A stretch of 8,192 nucleotides of DNA, taken from NCBI GenBank assembly GCA_003509805.1, contig DOMV01000217.1, forward strand, positions 1-8,192. The letters run 5' to 3'. The notes under the pieces are model-generated. The model did no database searches. It saw only the letters and a program-made list of their open reading frames with translations, and was not told the DNA's origin. Below are positions 1 through 6,805 of this stretch, piece by piece; the first letter of the stretch is position 1, and each line of letters begins with the position of its first letter. Both the position numbers and the translations under genes were made by a program. Origin of the DNA: Planctomycetaceae bacterium. Its GTDB lineage: Bacteria; Planctomycetota; Planctomycetia; Pirellulales; Thermoguttaceae.

Positions 1-3000
1 CCGACCGCCGCCGAAGCGGTCGCCGCCTTCGACGCGACGACGTTGCAGCCGCTCTGGTGTTTCAGTTATGCGATCAACGAAGCGCAGGAAGAGAACACCG
101 AACGCGGCTGGATGAGGCAAAACATGCGGTACAGCCAGTTCGACAACGGTTCGAACGAGGAGCTTGCCCGGCTTTTTTCGCTTTCCGGCTGGCAGGTTCC
201 GGCGACGATCATCGAAGGAACCCGGGTGATCGTCGCCCCGGCCGACCGGCCCGCCCTCTATTGTCTCGACCTCCTCACCGGCGAACTCCTCTGGAAAAAC
301 GAGAAAATCAAACGGGACGGCGCGCTTTACATCGCCTGTGTTCACGACGGAAAAATTTTCGCCGTCTCTCCCACCTCCGTCGTCGCCCTGGACATGCTCG
401 ACGGAAAACCGCTTTGGAACGATGTGGGATTACGCACCGAAAGCAGGATCGGCCGATCGTCGGCCATCGAATCCCATCACGCGTGGCAAATCCGCAGATC
501 GCAAAAAATTCTTTCCGAACTGATTGAGCCGGATGCCGACGCCCGGGCTCCCGGAAACATGAAATCGCTCGTCTTTCCCTCCGGCGCCATGCCCGCCGGG
601 ATCGGTGTCCACGACGGTTCTCGATACAATCTCCCCTTGAACGACGGTTCCATCCTCCTGATCGATCTGGACGACGTGCGAATCGTGAAAACCTGGAAGC
701 CCGCGCCGGTCGGACACGAAGGATTTCCGGACGAAAACCCCGGAAATTTGATCGCGGTCCGGGGAACCGTGTTTTCCACAACGCCGCTTCAAACGGTCTG
801 CTTCGACCAAATCGACGCGTTGCGCGGGAAAGTCCGGCGACAGCTCGACGTAAACGCCGGAGATGTAAACGCCGGAGATGCCGCCGCCCTGTTGGACCGG
901 GCCAGGGTCGCCCGTTTCGACGGCAACAGCGCCGAAGCGATCGAATTGTTCCGGCGTTCCCTCGCCCTGCGCCGTTCGGCCCGGGGCGTCCTGTTTTTCC
1001 GCAACCTCCTCCTTGAAACGCTCCAAAGCGATTTCAACAAGTACCGTTCCGTCTTCGGCGAACTGCAATCGCTGGCCGTCAACCCCGAGGATTTGGGTGA
1101 AATCCTGCTCGTGTACGCCGACGGCGCCCGTCGCGCGGATGATCTCCCGGAATACGTCGCCACGCTGGAAAAAATGATCCGCCTCGACCGTCAACATCCG
1201 ATCCTGATCCAGGCCGAGTCGCGCAGGACCGTCCGCCTGAGCCGTCTCATCGGGGAGCAAATTGCCGCCGAATGCGCCGCCGAACGGAAGGAGATTGCCG
1301 GGAACGCCTCGCCCGATTCGAATCGGCAACCCGGAATCCCGGACGATTTTTCGGCCAAAATCGATGCCGTCGCCGAGGAAGTGTTTCGGCAAATCGAAAC
1401 GGAGGAACCCGTTTCGTTCACCAAAACCATGCCGGGCCGAACGCGAAACGATTCGCCCCTGGACCGGCAAGCACGTGACCCGCAACCGTCGTTCGGCGAG
1501 TACGCGAATCCGGGAATGGACGAATGGGATGACGGCATGGGACATGCCGATCCGACCATCGGACGCTGGCTGAAATTTCTCGACTACTTCGGTTCCCTCC
1601 CGATTGCCGGAAAAGCCCGGAATGCGATTGTGGAGAATTGCGAAAAAAACACGTTCCCGCTCCTCCTCGAATTGACGACGCTCGGATCGACGACGGCGCC
1701 GACCCGATGGTTCGACAGATGGTTCGACAGCGGATTCGATTGCGATTCGATTGAGGACGACAAGAGCGATGGCGACAAGGGCGATCCTTCCCGCAATCCG
1801 ACGCCCGGCCGGGAAACGTCTCGAACGGCCGAGACCGTTTCCGAAACCGTTTTCCGGCTGGCGAACATGCTCGATACGGAAGGCAAAACGCGGGACGCAT
1901 TCCATTATTACCGACGTTTGCAGCGAACGGACTCCCGACGCCGGTCCGAAGTGGAGCAACGGCTTGCCGACCCGCAATTCGACGCCTTCCGAATACCGCA
2001 CCCCTGGCCCCGGGGATATGTGTTCGGGGAAGAACGGCCCGTGAAAAAGGACAATGAACTGCCGTTCCTGGTTGCCCGGTCCGGTCGCGGCAGCGGCCGC
2101 TATTTCGGGAACCGGCCCCAAGGGTATCCGATTCACCGGATCGGCCCGTACTGTCCCTTTTTCTCGCCGTGCGGGTTCTATATCGAGGGTTCCGCCTCCA
2201 ACCAACAGACGCTTGTTTGCTACGATCGGTTTGGCAACGAGCTTTGGAGGCTCGAAACCCCCGAATCGGACGCCGACGGCTCCAATCCCTACGGTCTTCA
2301 CGACGAAGGCGTTGTTTCGGAATGGTCCGAATCCCAGGTTTACCTGCGAAGCCTGGGGCATCTTCTCCTCCTGGTCCGCGGAAAACAGATCGTTGCCATC
2401 GACACGCTGGATACCGACGCGGTCGGAACGCCGAAGCTGCTCTGGATGCGGTCGGCTTCCGCGCCGCTCGGGGTGCGCAGGACGCAGACGGCCGTCTCCA
2501 TCCGGAATTTCGCTTCGAGCAATCCGTTTCACGCGGCCTTCGGCGTACGACGTCTGCCCGGCGAGGTGATTTATACCGCCCCGAGGGCGATTTGCATCCA
2601 GGAGGCCGATGCGTTGACGGCGCTCGACCCTTATACCGGCTCGATCCTCTGGAAACGCCAGGCCGATACGACGCTGCAAACACTTGCCGGCGACGACGAG
2701 AACCTGTTCGTCCTTCTCCCGGACAGCGGTGAAGTCCTCGCGCTCGATCCGGCGACCGGGGCGCAGCGTGCCAGGACGAAACTTCCCGCCGGAACGCTTC
2801 TCCATGTTTTCGGGACGAACCTTGTCACCCTGAACACCTCGCGCAGCAACGCCTTCGCGATCGAGGTTTGCGATTTGCGCGACATGCTCCGCAAACGCGC
2901 CGCCCGCGAACTGGCCTTGAAGCTCTCGAACGATCCCGGCCGCATCCCGGCAAGCCGCTTCGACATGCGGGAAATCCGATCCAACCTGACCAACCAATCC

Positions 3001-3954
3001 GTCGTCCGGTTCGTTCATTACGGCCGCTTCATCGCGACGCTCAATACGACCCCGGGCAATACCCTGCGGATTTTCGATCTCGTCCGGAAAACGGATATTT
3101 GCAGGCCGATCCGCCTGGCCGCGACCATCCCCGGAGCCGTACCGGACCATGAAGTTCCGGACCTCGACATCGAATTTCACGACGACGAGATTCTCGTGCT
3201 TTTCGTCGAACGCCGTCAATTGAACGACCTGCTCGATTTTCAAGGCCGGAATGGAAAAATGCCTGAAACCGCGATCAATCGCAGCCAGATTCGCGGTGTT
3301 CCCTCCCGCAGCGTCGGCCGGGGAACGCTCATGCGCTTCGATCGCGAAGCCAATCCGCTCTGGAAAGAACCGGTCAAGATCGAACGCTGGTTTCAACTGT
3401 GCAACCAACCGAGCGGTTTGCCGGTGATGATTTTCGGTTTTCTCGGGAGCGGGATGCAGCCCCTGGGCGGCAACCGGCCGCCGGAATACCTGACCGCGCT
3501 GAACGTGATCGATAAAAAGACGGGCCGGACCCGGTTCAAATGGCAAATCGTCCCGGCCGATCCCAAGTTGCGCCAATCGGGCCCGCTCCAGGACTTCCAG
3601 GTTTCCGCCGACGAGTCCGCCGACACGATCCTTTTCAGCGCCCAGCAATTCGCCTACGCCCTGCGTTTCACCGACGAGCCGCCCCCCCCGGAAGAGCCTG
3701 AAGAAAATCCGGATGGCGACGGTGCTGACAACAAGGCAAACGGCGCTTCCGACGACGACGCTTCCGGCGGCGCGAAAGACGGCATGACAATCCGTTTGCC
3801 TTTCAAAATCGAGCTGAAAATGAATGTGGAGGCGGACGTGGAGGCGGCAGAGAATCCCGCCCCCTTTGTTCCCGAAACCGTTCCGACCCTGTTTGTTCCC
3901 ATTCCCGTTCCCGCTCCCGCGTTTTCGCCGGAGGTACCGGAGGAACCGTGGTGA
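1..3954 (+). CDS. Large PQQ-type beta-propeller / TPR protein, 5'-partial
   Basis: The frame is open from the first base and already reads a PQQ-like blade (VAAFDATTLQPLW), so the start lies upstream. A TTG at 43 is only an internal codon. The visible part is 1,317 residues. Propeller-like strands of the form xALDxxTGxxLW occur at about 255-300, 379-420, 655-700, 2219-2262, 2390-2451, 2605-2664, 2727-2788 and 3500-3555. A TPR-like helical segment (DRARVARFDGNSAEAIELF) lies at 895-978 and another (RLANMLDTEGKTRDAFHYY) at about 1855-1920. A charged low-complexity linker covers about 1240-1830. The C-terminus (3673-3951) is acidic, then Pro-rich, and looks disordered. Such repeats occur in BamB-like scaffolds and in many uncharacterised planctomycete envelope proteins. 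I see no sign that it binds PQQ or acts as a dehydrogenase. Export is likely but unproven because the N-terminus is absent. The specific function is unknown. Confidence 0.85.
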   Translation, partial: PTAAEAVAAFDATTLQPLWCFSYAINEAQEENTERGWMRQNMRYSQFDNGSNEELARLFSLSGWQVPATIIEGTRVIVAPADRPALYCLDLLTGELLWKNEKIKRDGALYIACVHDGKIFAVSPTSVVALDMLDGKPLWNDVGLRTESRIGRSSAIESHHAWQIRRSQKILSELIEPDADARAPGNMKSLVFPSGAMPAGIGVHDGSRYNLPLNDGSILLIDLDDVRIVKTWKPAPVGHEGFPDENPGNLIAVRGTVFSTTPLQTVCFDQIDALRGKVRRQLDVNAGDVNAGDAAALLDRARVARFDGNSAEAIELFRRSLALRRSARGVLFFRNLLLETLQSDFNKYRSVFGELQSLAVNPEDLGEILLVYADGARRADDLPEYVATLEKMIRLDRQHPILIQAESRRTVRLSRLIGEQIAAECAAERKEIAGNASPDSNRQPGIPDDFSAKIDAVAEEVFRQIETEEPVSFTKTMPGRTRNDSPLDRQARDPQPSFGEYANPGMDEWDDGMGHADPTIGRWLKFLDYFGSLPIAGKARNAIVENCEKNTFPLLLELTTLGSTTAPTRWFDRWFDSGFDCDSIEDDKSDGDKGDPSRNPTPGRETSRTAETVSETVFRLANMLDTEGKTRDAFHYYRRLQRTDSRRRSEVEQRLADPQFDAFRIPHPWPRGYVFGEERPVKKDNELPFLVARSGRGSGRYFGNRPQGYPIHRIGPYCPFFSPCGFYIEGSASNQQTLVCYDRFGNELWRLETPESDADGSNPYGLHDEGVVSEWSESQVYLRSLGHLLLLVRGKQIVAIDTLDTDAVGTPKLLWMRSASAPLGVRRTQTAVSIRNFASSNPFHAAFGVRRLPGEVIYTAPRAICIQEADALTALDPYTGSILWKRQADTTLQTLAGDDENLFVLLPDSGEVLALDPATGAQRARTKLPAGTLLHVFGTNLVTLNTSRSNAFAIEVCDLRDMLRKRAARELALKLSNDPGRIPASRFDMREIRSNLTNQSVVRFVHYGRFIATLNTTPGNTLRIFDLVRKTDICRPIRLAATIPGAVPDHEVPDLDIEFHDDEILVLFVERRQLNDLLDFQGRNGKMPETAINRSQIRGVPSRSVGRGTLMRFDREANPLWKEPVKIERWFQLCNQPSGLPVMIFGFLGSGMQPLGGNRPPEYLTALNVIDKKTGRTRFKWQIVPADPKLRQSGPLQDFQVSADESADTILFSAQQFAYALRFTDEPPPPEEPEENPDGDGADNKANGASDDDASGGAKDGMTIRLPFKIELKMNVEADVEAAENPAPFVPETVPTLFVPIPVPAPAFSPEVPEEPW
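847..876 (+). repeat. 15-bp in-frame tandem duplication
   Basis: Two adjacent 15-bp units, GACGTAAACGCCGGA and GATGTAAACGCCGGA, differ at one base, a synonymous GAC/GAT change. They add a DVNAG-DVNAG duplication to the large PQQ/TPR protein, just before its first TPR-like segment. The near identity suggests a recent slippage duplication in a tolerant linker. Confidence 0.9.
1708..1755 (+). repeat. Degenerate 11-12 bp tandem repeat in coding linker
   Basis: Two 12-bp units, TGGTTCGACAGA and TGGTTCGACAGC, lie back to back at 1708-1731. They are followed by two copies of GATTCGATT at 1733-1741 and 1744-1752. The segment encodes WFDRWFDSGFDCDSIE and runs into an Asp/Lys-rich stretch. It sits in the low-complexity linker between the TPR-like segments of the large protein. 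Confidence 0.75.
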
Positions 3955-3999
3955 GCATCGCCGAACGTACACGCCATCGCACCCGAATCCAGAATCCGT

Positions 4000-4012
4000 C
4001 CCCCCTTTTTTT
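4000..4012 (+). other. C6T7 polypyrimidine tract directly before a start codon
   Basis: Six C and seven T residues abut the ATG at 4013, where a Shine-Dalgarno would normally lie. The whole 58-bp spacer (3955-4012) shows no purine-rich ribosome site, convincing promoter or hairpin terminator. Translation of the prenyl synthase therefore probably starts without a Shine-Dalgarno. The tract could bind a protein or simply be unstructured leader. Confidence 0.5.
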
Positions 4013-5026
4013 ATGAGTTCCGACAGCCGTCTCCAGACCCCCGAAGAGCTTGTATCCGTCTATTCGTTCATCGCCCCGGAACTTCAGACGCTTGAAGAAA
4101 CGATGCGCCGCGAACTGCGTGGAGCCGATCCGTTCGTCGAGGAGGTGATTCGATACGCCTTCAAGCTCGGCGGCAAACGGCTCCGGCCCGTCCTGCTGTT
4201 CCTGTGCGCGAAAGCGGCCGGTGCGGTCACCGCCGATCACCACCTGGTCGCCGTCGCCCTGGAAATGGTCCACACGGCAACGCTGATCCACGACGACATT
4301 CTCGACGGGGCGACGATCCGCCGTCACTTGGCGACGATGAACATCCGCTGGGACAACGAAACAAGCGTTCTGGCGGGCGACCTGCTGTTCATGATCGCGA
4401 TGCAAATGATCACACGTCTGGACGATCTCGACGGGTACCGCATGATTTCGGAATCGCTGCGGAAAACCTGCCTGGGCGAACTGCGCCAAGTCGGGGCGAG
4501 AAACCGGTTCGACCTGACCGAGGGGGAATATCTCGACATTCTCGGCGACAAAACGGCTGCGCTGCTCGGTTGCAGTTGCCGACTCGGCGCCTATTTTGCC
4601 CGCGCGACGCCGGAAACGGTCGATCGTTATCTTCGTTATGGCAACCTGCTCGGATTGGCGTTTCAAATCGCAGACGACATTCTCGACCTGACCGGCAAGG
4701 AGGAACGCATGGGCAAAACGCTCGGGACCGATCTGGTCAACCGAAAAGCGACGTTGCCGCTGATCCATTACCTCCACACCGCCAGCCCGGCCGATCGGAA
4801 ATCGATGCTCGAACTTGTCACCGACGAGGACCTGGCCAACGGGAACGGCGGCAACATCATCGCCATGGTGATCGACCGCCTGCGAAAAAACGGTTCGATC
4901 GACGCCGCCGCAAAAAAGGCGGATGAGCTGATCGATTCGGCGATTGAGCTGCTCCCCGCACCCGGAACCGAGGCGACCGAGGCGCTGACGGAGATCGCCC
5001 GATTCGCGGTGCGACGCAGGAATTGA
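4013..5026 (+). CDS. Polyprenyl diphosphate synthase (trans-type, IspB-like)
   Basis: This 337-residue protein has the usual length and all hallmarks of the trans-isoprenyl diphosphate synthase family. It condenses isopentenyl diphosphate onto an allylic primer in the cytoplasm. The GGKRLRP motif is at 53-59. The first Asp-rich motif is LIHDDILD with D94, D95 and D98, followed by R103-R104. The second is IADDILDLTG with D221, D222 and D225, followed by K235 of GKTLGTDL. Small residues just before the first motif (HTAT, 87-90) resemble long-chain IspB-type synthases and argue against a farnesyl synthase. The product is likely a quinone side chain, but its length cannot be read from sequence. 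ATG 4013 fits the family N-terminus. The frame is open upstream to 3824, but that extension overlaps the previous gene and is Pro/Arg-rich. No Shine-Dalgarno is visible. ispB, hepT or a GGPP synthase are possible names. Confidence 0.93.
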   Translation: MSSDSRLQTPEELVSVYSFIAPELQTLEETMRRELRGADPFVEEVIRYAFKLGGKRLRPVLLFLCAKAAGAVTADHHLVAVALEMVHTATLIHDDILDGATIRRHLATMNIRWDNETSVLAGDLLFMIAMQMITRLDDLDGYRMISESLRKTCLGELRQVGARNRFDLTEGEYLDILGDKTAALLGCSCRLGAYFARATPETVDRYLRYGNLLGLAFQIADDILDLTGKEERMGKTLGTDLVNRKATLPLIHYLHTASPADRKSMLELVTDEDLANGNGGNIIAMVIDRLRKNGSIDAAAKKADELIDSAIELLPAPGTEATEALTEIARFAVRRRN

Positions 5027-5097
5027 CGGCAATGTTTATACAAACCGATTGAACCATGCCGCTGCGCGGGGCGACGGTTCCGCAATTGTTCCGCTTG

Positions 5098-5138
5098 TGT
5101 CCCCGTTGTCAATTATCAATTGTCCCTTGTCAATTATC
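5098..5138 (+). repeat. AT-rich direct repeats (TTGTCAATTATC) in spacer
   Basis: TTGTCAATTATC occurs exactly at 5106-5117 and 5127-5138. The similarity extends left to TGTCCCCG before copy one and TGTCCC before copy two, giving 20- and 18-bp units that differ by a 2-bp indel. CAATT is present three times, and CAATT-ATC-AATTG can form a small 5-bp hairpin at 5110-5122. The block is much more AT-rich than the flanking genes. The 140-bp spacer (5027-5166) also holds two GTTCCGC copies at 5077 and 5088. I see no convincing promoter in it. The repeat looks like a simple interspersed intergenic repeat. Confidence 0.75.
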
Positions 5139-5166
5139 CCATTCCTTTTTTCACCGTATTCAAAAT

Positions 5167-6561
5167 ATGAGCCCGATCGAAGAATATCTCCAGTCGAATG
5201 CCCGGCGTTTTCAGGAACTGCTTTTCGAATGGCTCCGGATCCCCAGCGTCAGCGCCATCCCGGAATGTAAAGGGGACGTCCACCGGGCGGGCCAATGGTT
5301 GCAAGACTATTTCACCTCGCTCGGGCTGACTTCGGAACTGATCCGGACGGAAGGACATCCGCTCGTTTATGCCGAAACGCCGCCCGTTTCCGGAGCGCCG
5401 GTCGTGCTCGTCTACGGTCATTACGACGTCCAGCCCGCCGATCCGCTGGAACGTTGGGACACTCCGCCTTTCGAACCGACCGAGCGGGACGGGAACATTT
5501 ATGCCCGCGGCGCTTCGGACGACAAGGGACAGCTCCTCACGCATGTGTTTGCCGCCGAAGCCTGTATGCAGGGCGGAAAACGACTCCCGTTCCAGATCAA
5601 ATTCATCATCGAAGGCGAGGAAGAGGTAGGCAGCGCTTCGTTGAGCAAGTACCTCAAGGAAAACAGGAAAAAACTGGCCGCCAATTGCGTTCTTGTAAGC
5701 GACGGCTGCATGTTCGGACCCGCCCAACCCGCGATTACCTACGGCCTGCGCGGAATCGTCGCCATGGAAATGACGCTCCGGGGCCCCTCGCGCGACCTGC
5801 ACAGCGGCGTATTCGGCGGGGCCGTGATGAACCCGGCCGTCGCCCTGACACGGATGCTCGCGGCCGCCATCGACGAAAACGGAAAAATTCGGATTCCCGA
5901 TTTCTACAAGGACGTCCTGCCGATCACCGAAAGCGAACATACGCAATTTTCGATGCTCCCGTTCAACGAGGAACAGTTTTTCGAGAAAATCGGCGTCGCC
6001 AAAAGCGTCGGCGAAAAAGGATTCACCTCGCTGGAACGGCGCTGGAGCCGTCCTTCCTTCGATATCAACGGCCTGACGTCCGGCTACCAGGGCGAAGGCT
6101 CCAAGACCGTCATCCCGAGCGTGGCGTCCGCCAAATTCACCTTCCGGCTGGTCCCGAACCAAAACCCGGCCGAAATCGCCGCCAACGCCAAAACGTTCTT
6201 TGAGTCGATCAAACCGGAAGGCGTGTCGATCGAAATCAAGTACGAGCACGGTGCCGCGGGAATGGTCGTCGATATCGATGAAAGCAAATTCATCCCGCCC
6301 GCGGCTGCCGCCCTGGAACAAACCTTCGGCCGGCCTCCCGTCTTCACCCGCGAAGGAGGCTCCATCCCGATCGTCGCCGAATTATCCCAGGTTCTCAAAG
6401 CGGAAACGCTCCTCATCGGCTGGGGACAGGACGACGACAACGCCCACTCCCCGAATGAAAAATTCTCGATCGGCGCATTCCGGGACGGCATTCTCGCTTC
6501 CGCTCGTTTTTGGGCCGAAGTCGGGCGCAGCGCCGCCGTCAACGAACGCCTGCGAACCTGA
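5167..6561 (+). CDS. M20-family metallopeptidase (dipeptidase)
   Basis: This 464-residue protein is a two-zinc M20 peptidase most like the cytosolic nonspecific dipeptidase/carnosinase branch, expected to hydrolyse dipeptides in the cytoplasm. Predicted ligands follow the family pattern: H85 in YGHYDVQP, bridging D118 in ASDDKG, catalytic E152 with ligand E153 in EGEEEVGS, D179 in VSDG, and H427 in NAHSPNE. The lid/dimerisation domain (about 190-320) contains RDLHSGVFGG with the conserved H212. All key residues are present, so the enzyme should be active. Acetylornithine or succinyl-diaminopimelate deacylases share the fold, but the lid motif favours a dipeptidase. ATG 5167 starts right at the family N-terminus (MSPIEEYLQ). 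An in-frame ATG at 5056 would add 37 residues translated through the spacer repeats and was rejected. No Shine-Dalgarno precedes 5167, and no signal peptide is evident. Confidence 0.92.
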   Translation: MSPIEEYLQSNARRFQELLFEWLRIPSVSAIPECKGDVHRAGQWLQDYFTSLGLTSELIRTEGHPLVYAETPPVSGAPVVLVYGHYDVQPADPLERWDTPPFEPTERDGNIYARGASDDKGQLLTHVFAAEACMQGGKRLPFQIKFIIEGEEEVGSASLSKYLKENRKKLAANCVLVSDGCMFGPAQPAITYGLRGIVAMEMTLRGPSRDLHSGVFGGAVMNPAVALTRMLAAAIDENGKIRIPDFYKDVLPITESEHTQFSMLPFNEEQFFEKIGVAKSVGEKGFTSLERRWSRPSFDINGLTSGYQGEGSKTVIPSVASAKFTFRLVPNQNPAEIAANAKTFFESIKPEGVSIEIKYEHGAAGMVVDIDESKFIPPAAAALEQTFGRPPVFTREGGSIPIVAELSQVLKAETLLIGWGQDDDNAHSPNEKFSIGAFRDGILASARFWAEVGRSAAVNERLRT

Positions 6562-6567
6562 AAACAT

Positions 6568-6605
6568 CACCGTTTCCGACCGGGAATGATTCTGGAAACG
6601 CGGTG
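6568..6605 (+). terminator. Hairpin after the peptidase stop codon
   Basis: CGTTTCC (6571-6577) pairs perfectly with GGAAACG (6594-6600) around a 16-nt loop. CAC/GTG (6568-6570 with 6603-6605) extends the stem after a 2-nt bulge. It begins 7 bases past the peptidase stop, which suits a 3'-end element. No T-tract follows, so it is not a classical intrinsic terminator. It may instead stabilise the mRNA 3' end. Confidence 0.35.
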
Positions 6606-6629
6606 AAAACGGACATTCGGTCAAGTCTA

Positions 6630-6697
6630 CCTGCCGCACTCACTCGCATTTAACGTTTGTCCAGACAAGTGCTTAAACGGATCGTTCGAGCGGCAGG
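6630..6697 (+). repeat. 8-bp inverted repeat enclosing a smaller stem
   Basis: CCTGCCGC (6630-6637) is perfectly complementary to GCGGCAGG (6690-6697) across 52 bases. Nested inside, CGTTT (6654-6658) pairs with AAACG (6675-6679). Together they could fold as a closed RNA domain. The loop also contains the near-palindrome TTGTC-CA-GACAA (6657-6668). No known RNA family was recognised. Confidence 0.4.
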
Positions 6698-6720
6698 CGA
6701 TGGTGCGCGGGAGGCTTGTC

Positions 6721-6774
6721 ATGCCGTTCGAAGTAGATACCACGAGCCGGGAATTGTATTCCCGGGCCTCTTGA
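6721..6774 (+). CDS. Micro-ORF with strong Shine-Dalgarno, possible leader peptide
   Basis: GGGAGG (6709-6714) lies 6 bases before an ATG that opens the 17-residue frame MPFEVDTTSRELYSRAS. This is the only textbook ribosome site I noticed upstream of a start in the window; the three visible starts of the large genes lack one. An in-frame ATG at 6700 would give 24 residues. The frame ends inside the alternative hairpins at 6744-6780, an arrangement typical of translation-sensitive leaders. The peptide has no run of Cys or Met, so a sulfur attenuator is not evident from composition. It may be a chance match. Confidence 0.25.
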   Translation: MPFEVDTTSRELYSRAS

Positions 6775-6780
6775 ATACAA
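6744..6780 (+). promoter_or_regulatory. Two mutually exclusive hairpins
   Basis: Hairpin A pairs CCGGGAAT (6747-6754) with ATTCCCGG (6758-6765) over a 3-nt loop, extended by GAG/CTC (6744-6746 with 6768-6770). Hairpin B pairs TTGTATTC (6754-6761) with GAATACAA (6773-6780) over 11 nt. They share bases 6754 and 6758-6761, so only one can form. GGGAGGC (6709-6715) can also pair with GCCTCTT (6766-6772), which would sequester the micro-ORF ribosome site. This resembles an attenuator or riboswitch expression platform, but no U-tract follows. If read as DNA, the same symmetry could be an operator. Confidence 0.4.
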
Positions 6781-6799
6781 GCGGGTTGCGCTTTATCAT
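6771..6799 (+). promoter_or_regulatory. Candidate sigma70 promoter for sat
   Basis: TTGAAT (6771-6776) and TATCAT (6794-6799) are separated by exactly 17 bp and match the -35 and -10 consensus at 4/6 and 5/6 positions. Transcription would begin near 6806, giving a leader of about 97 nt. The -35 overlaps the right arm of an inverted repeat (6773-6780), so a repressor or RNA switch could act there. The spacer holds a small AAGCG/CGCTT stem (6779-6793). Confidence 0.4.
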
Positions 6800-6805
6800 C
6801 TAGTG

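Noticed and set aside
1..3954. PQQ-dependent dehydrogenase
   Set aside because: Only repeat-type strands are seen, split by TPR-like segments. No dehydrogenase active-site region or haem motif (CxxCH) was found.
430..3972. 1,180-codon open frame on the minus strand
   Set aside because: It is in exact codon register with the sense gene and exists because TTA, CTA and TCA are absent there. Its translation is Arg/Gly-rich with no domain, while the sense frame shows PQQ and TPR repeats.
3803..5032. 409-codon minus-strand frame opposite the prenyl synthase
   Set aside because: Same codon-register shadow; all conserved motifs are on the + strand.
5023..5042. TTGACG followed by TATACA as a promoter for the peptidase
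   Set aside because: The hexamers are only 8 bp apart, and no -10 lies at 16-18 bp.
5098..5138. CRISPR array
   Set aside because: Only two short AT-rich units 3 bp apart, with no spacers of uniform length and no cas genes.
5056..5166. N-terminal extension of the peptidase from ATG 5056
   Set aside because: The extra 37 residues are translated from AT-rich direct repeats, and the family N-terminus matches ATG 5167.
5134..6321. 395-codon minus-strand frame opposite the peptidase
   Set aside because: Codon-register shadow of a gene with complete M20 metal-ligand motifs.
6720..6740. tRNA T-loop (GTTCGAA)
   Set aside because: The flanking bases cannot form a T-stem on either strand, and no acceptor or anticodon arm is present.
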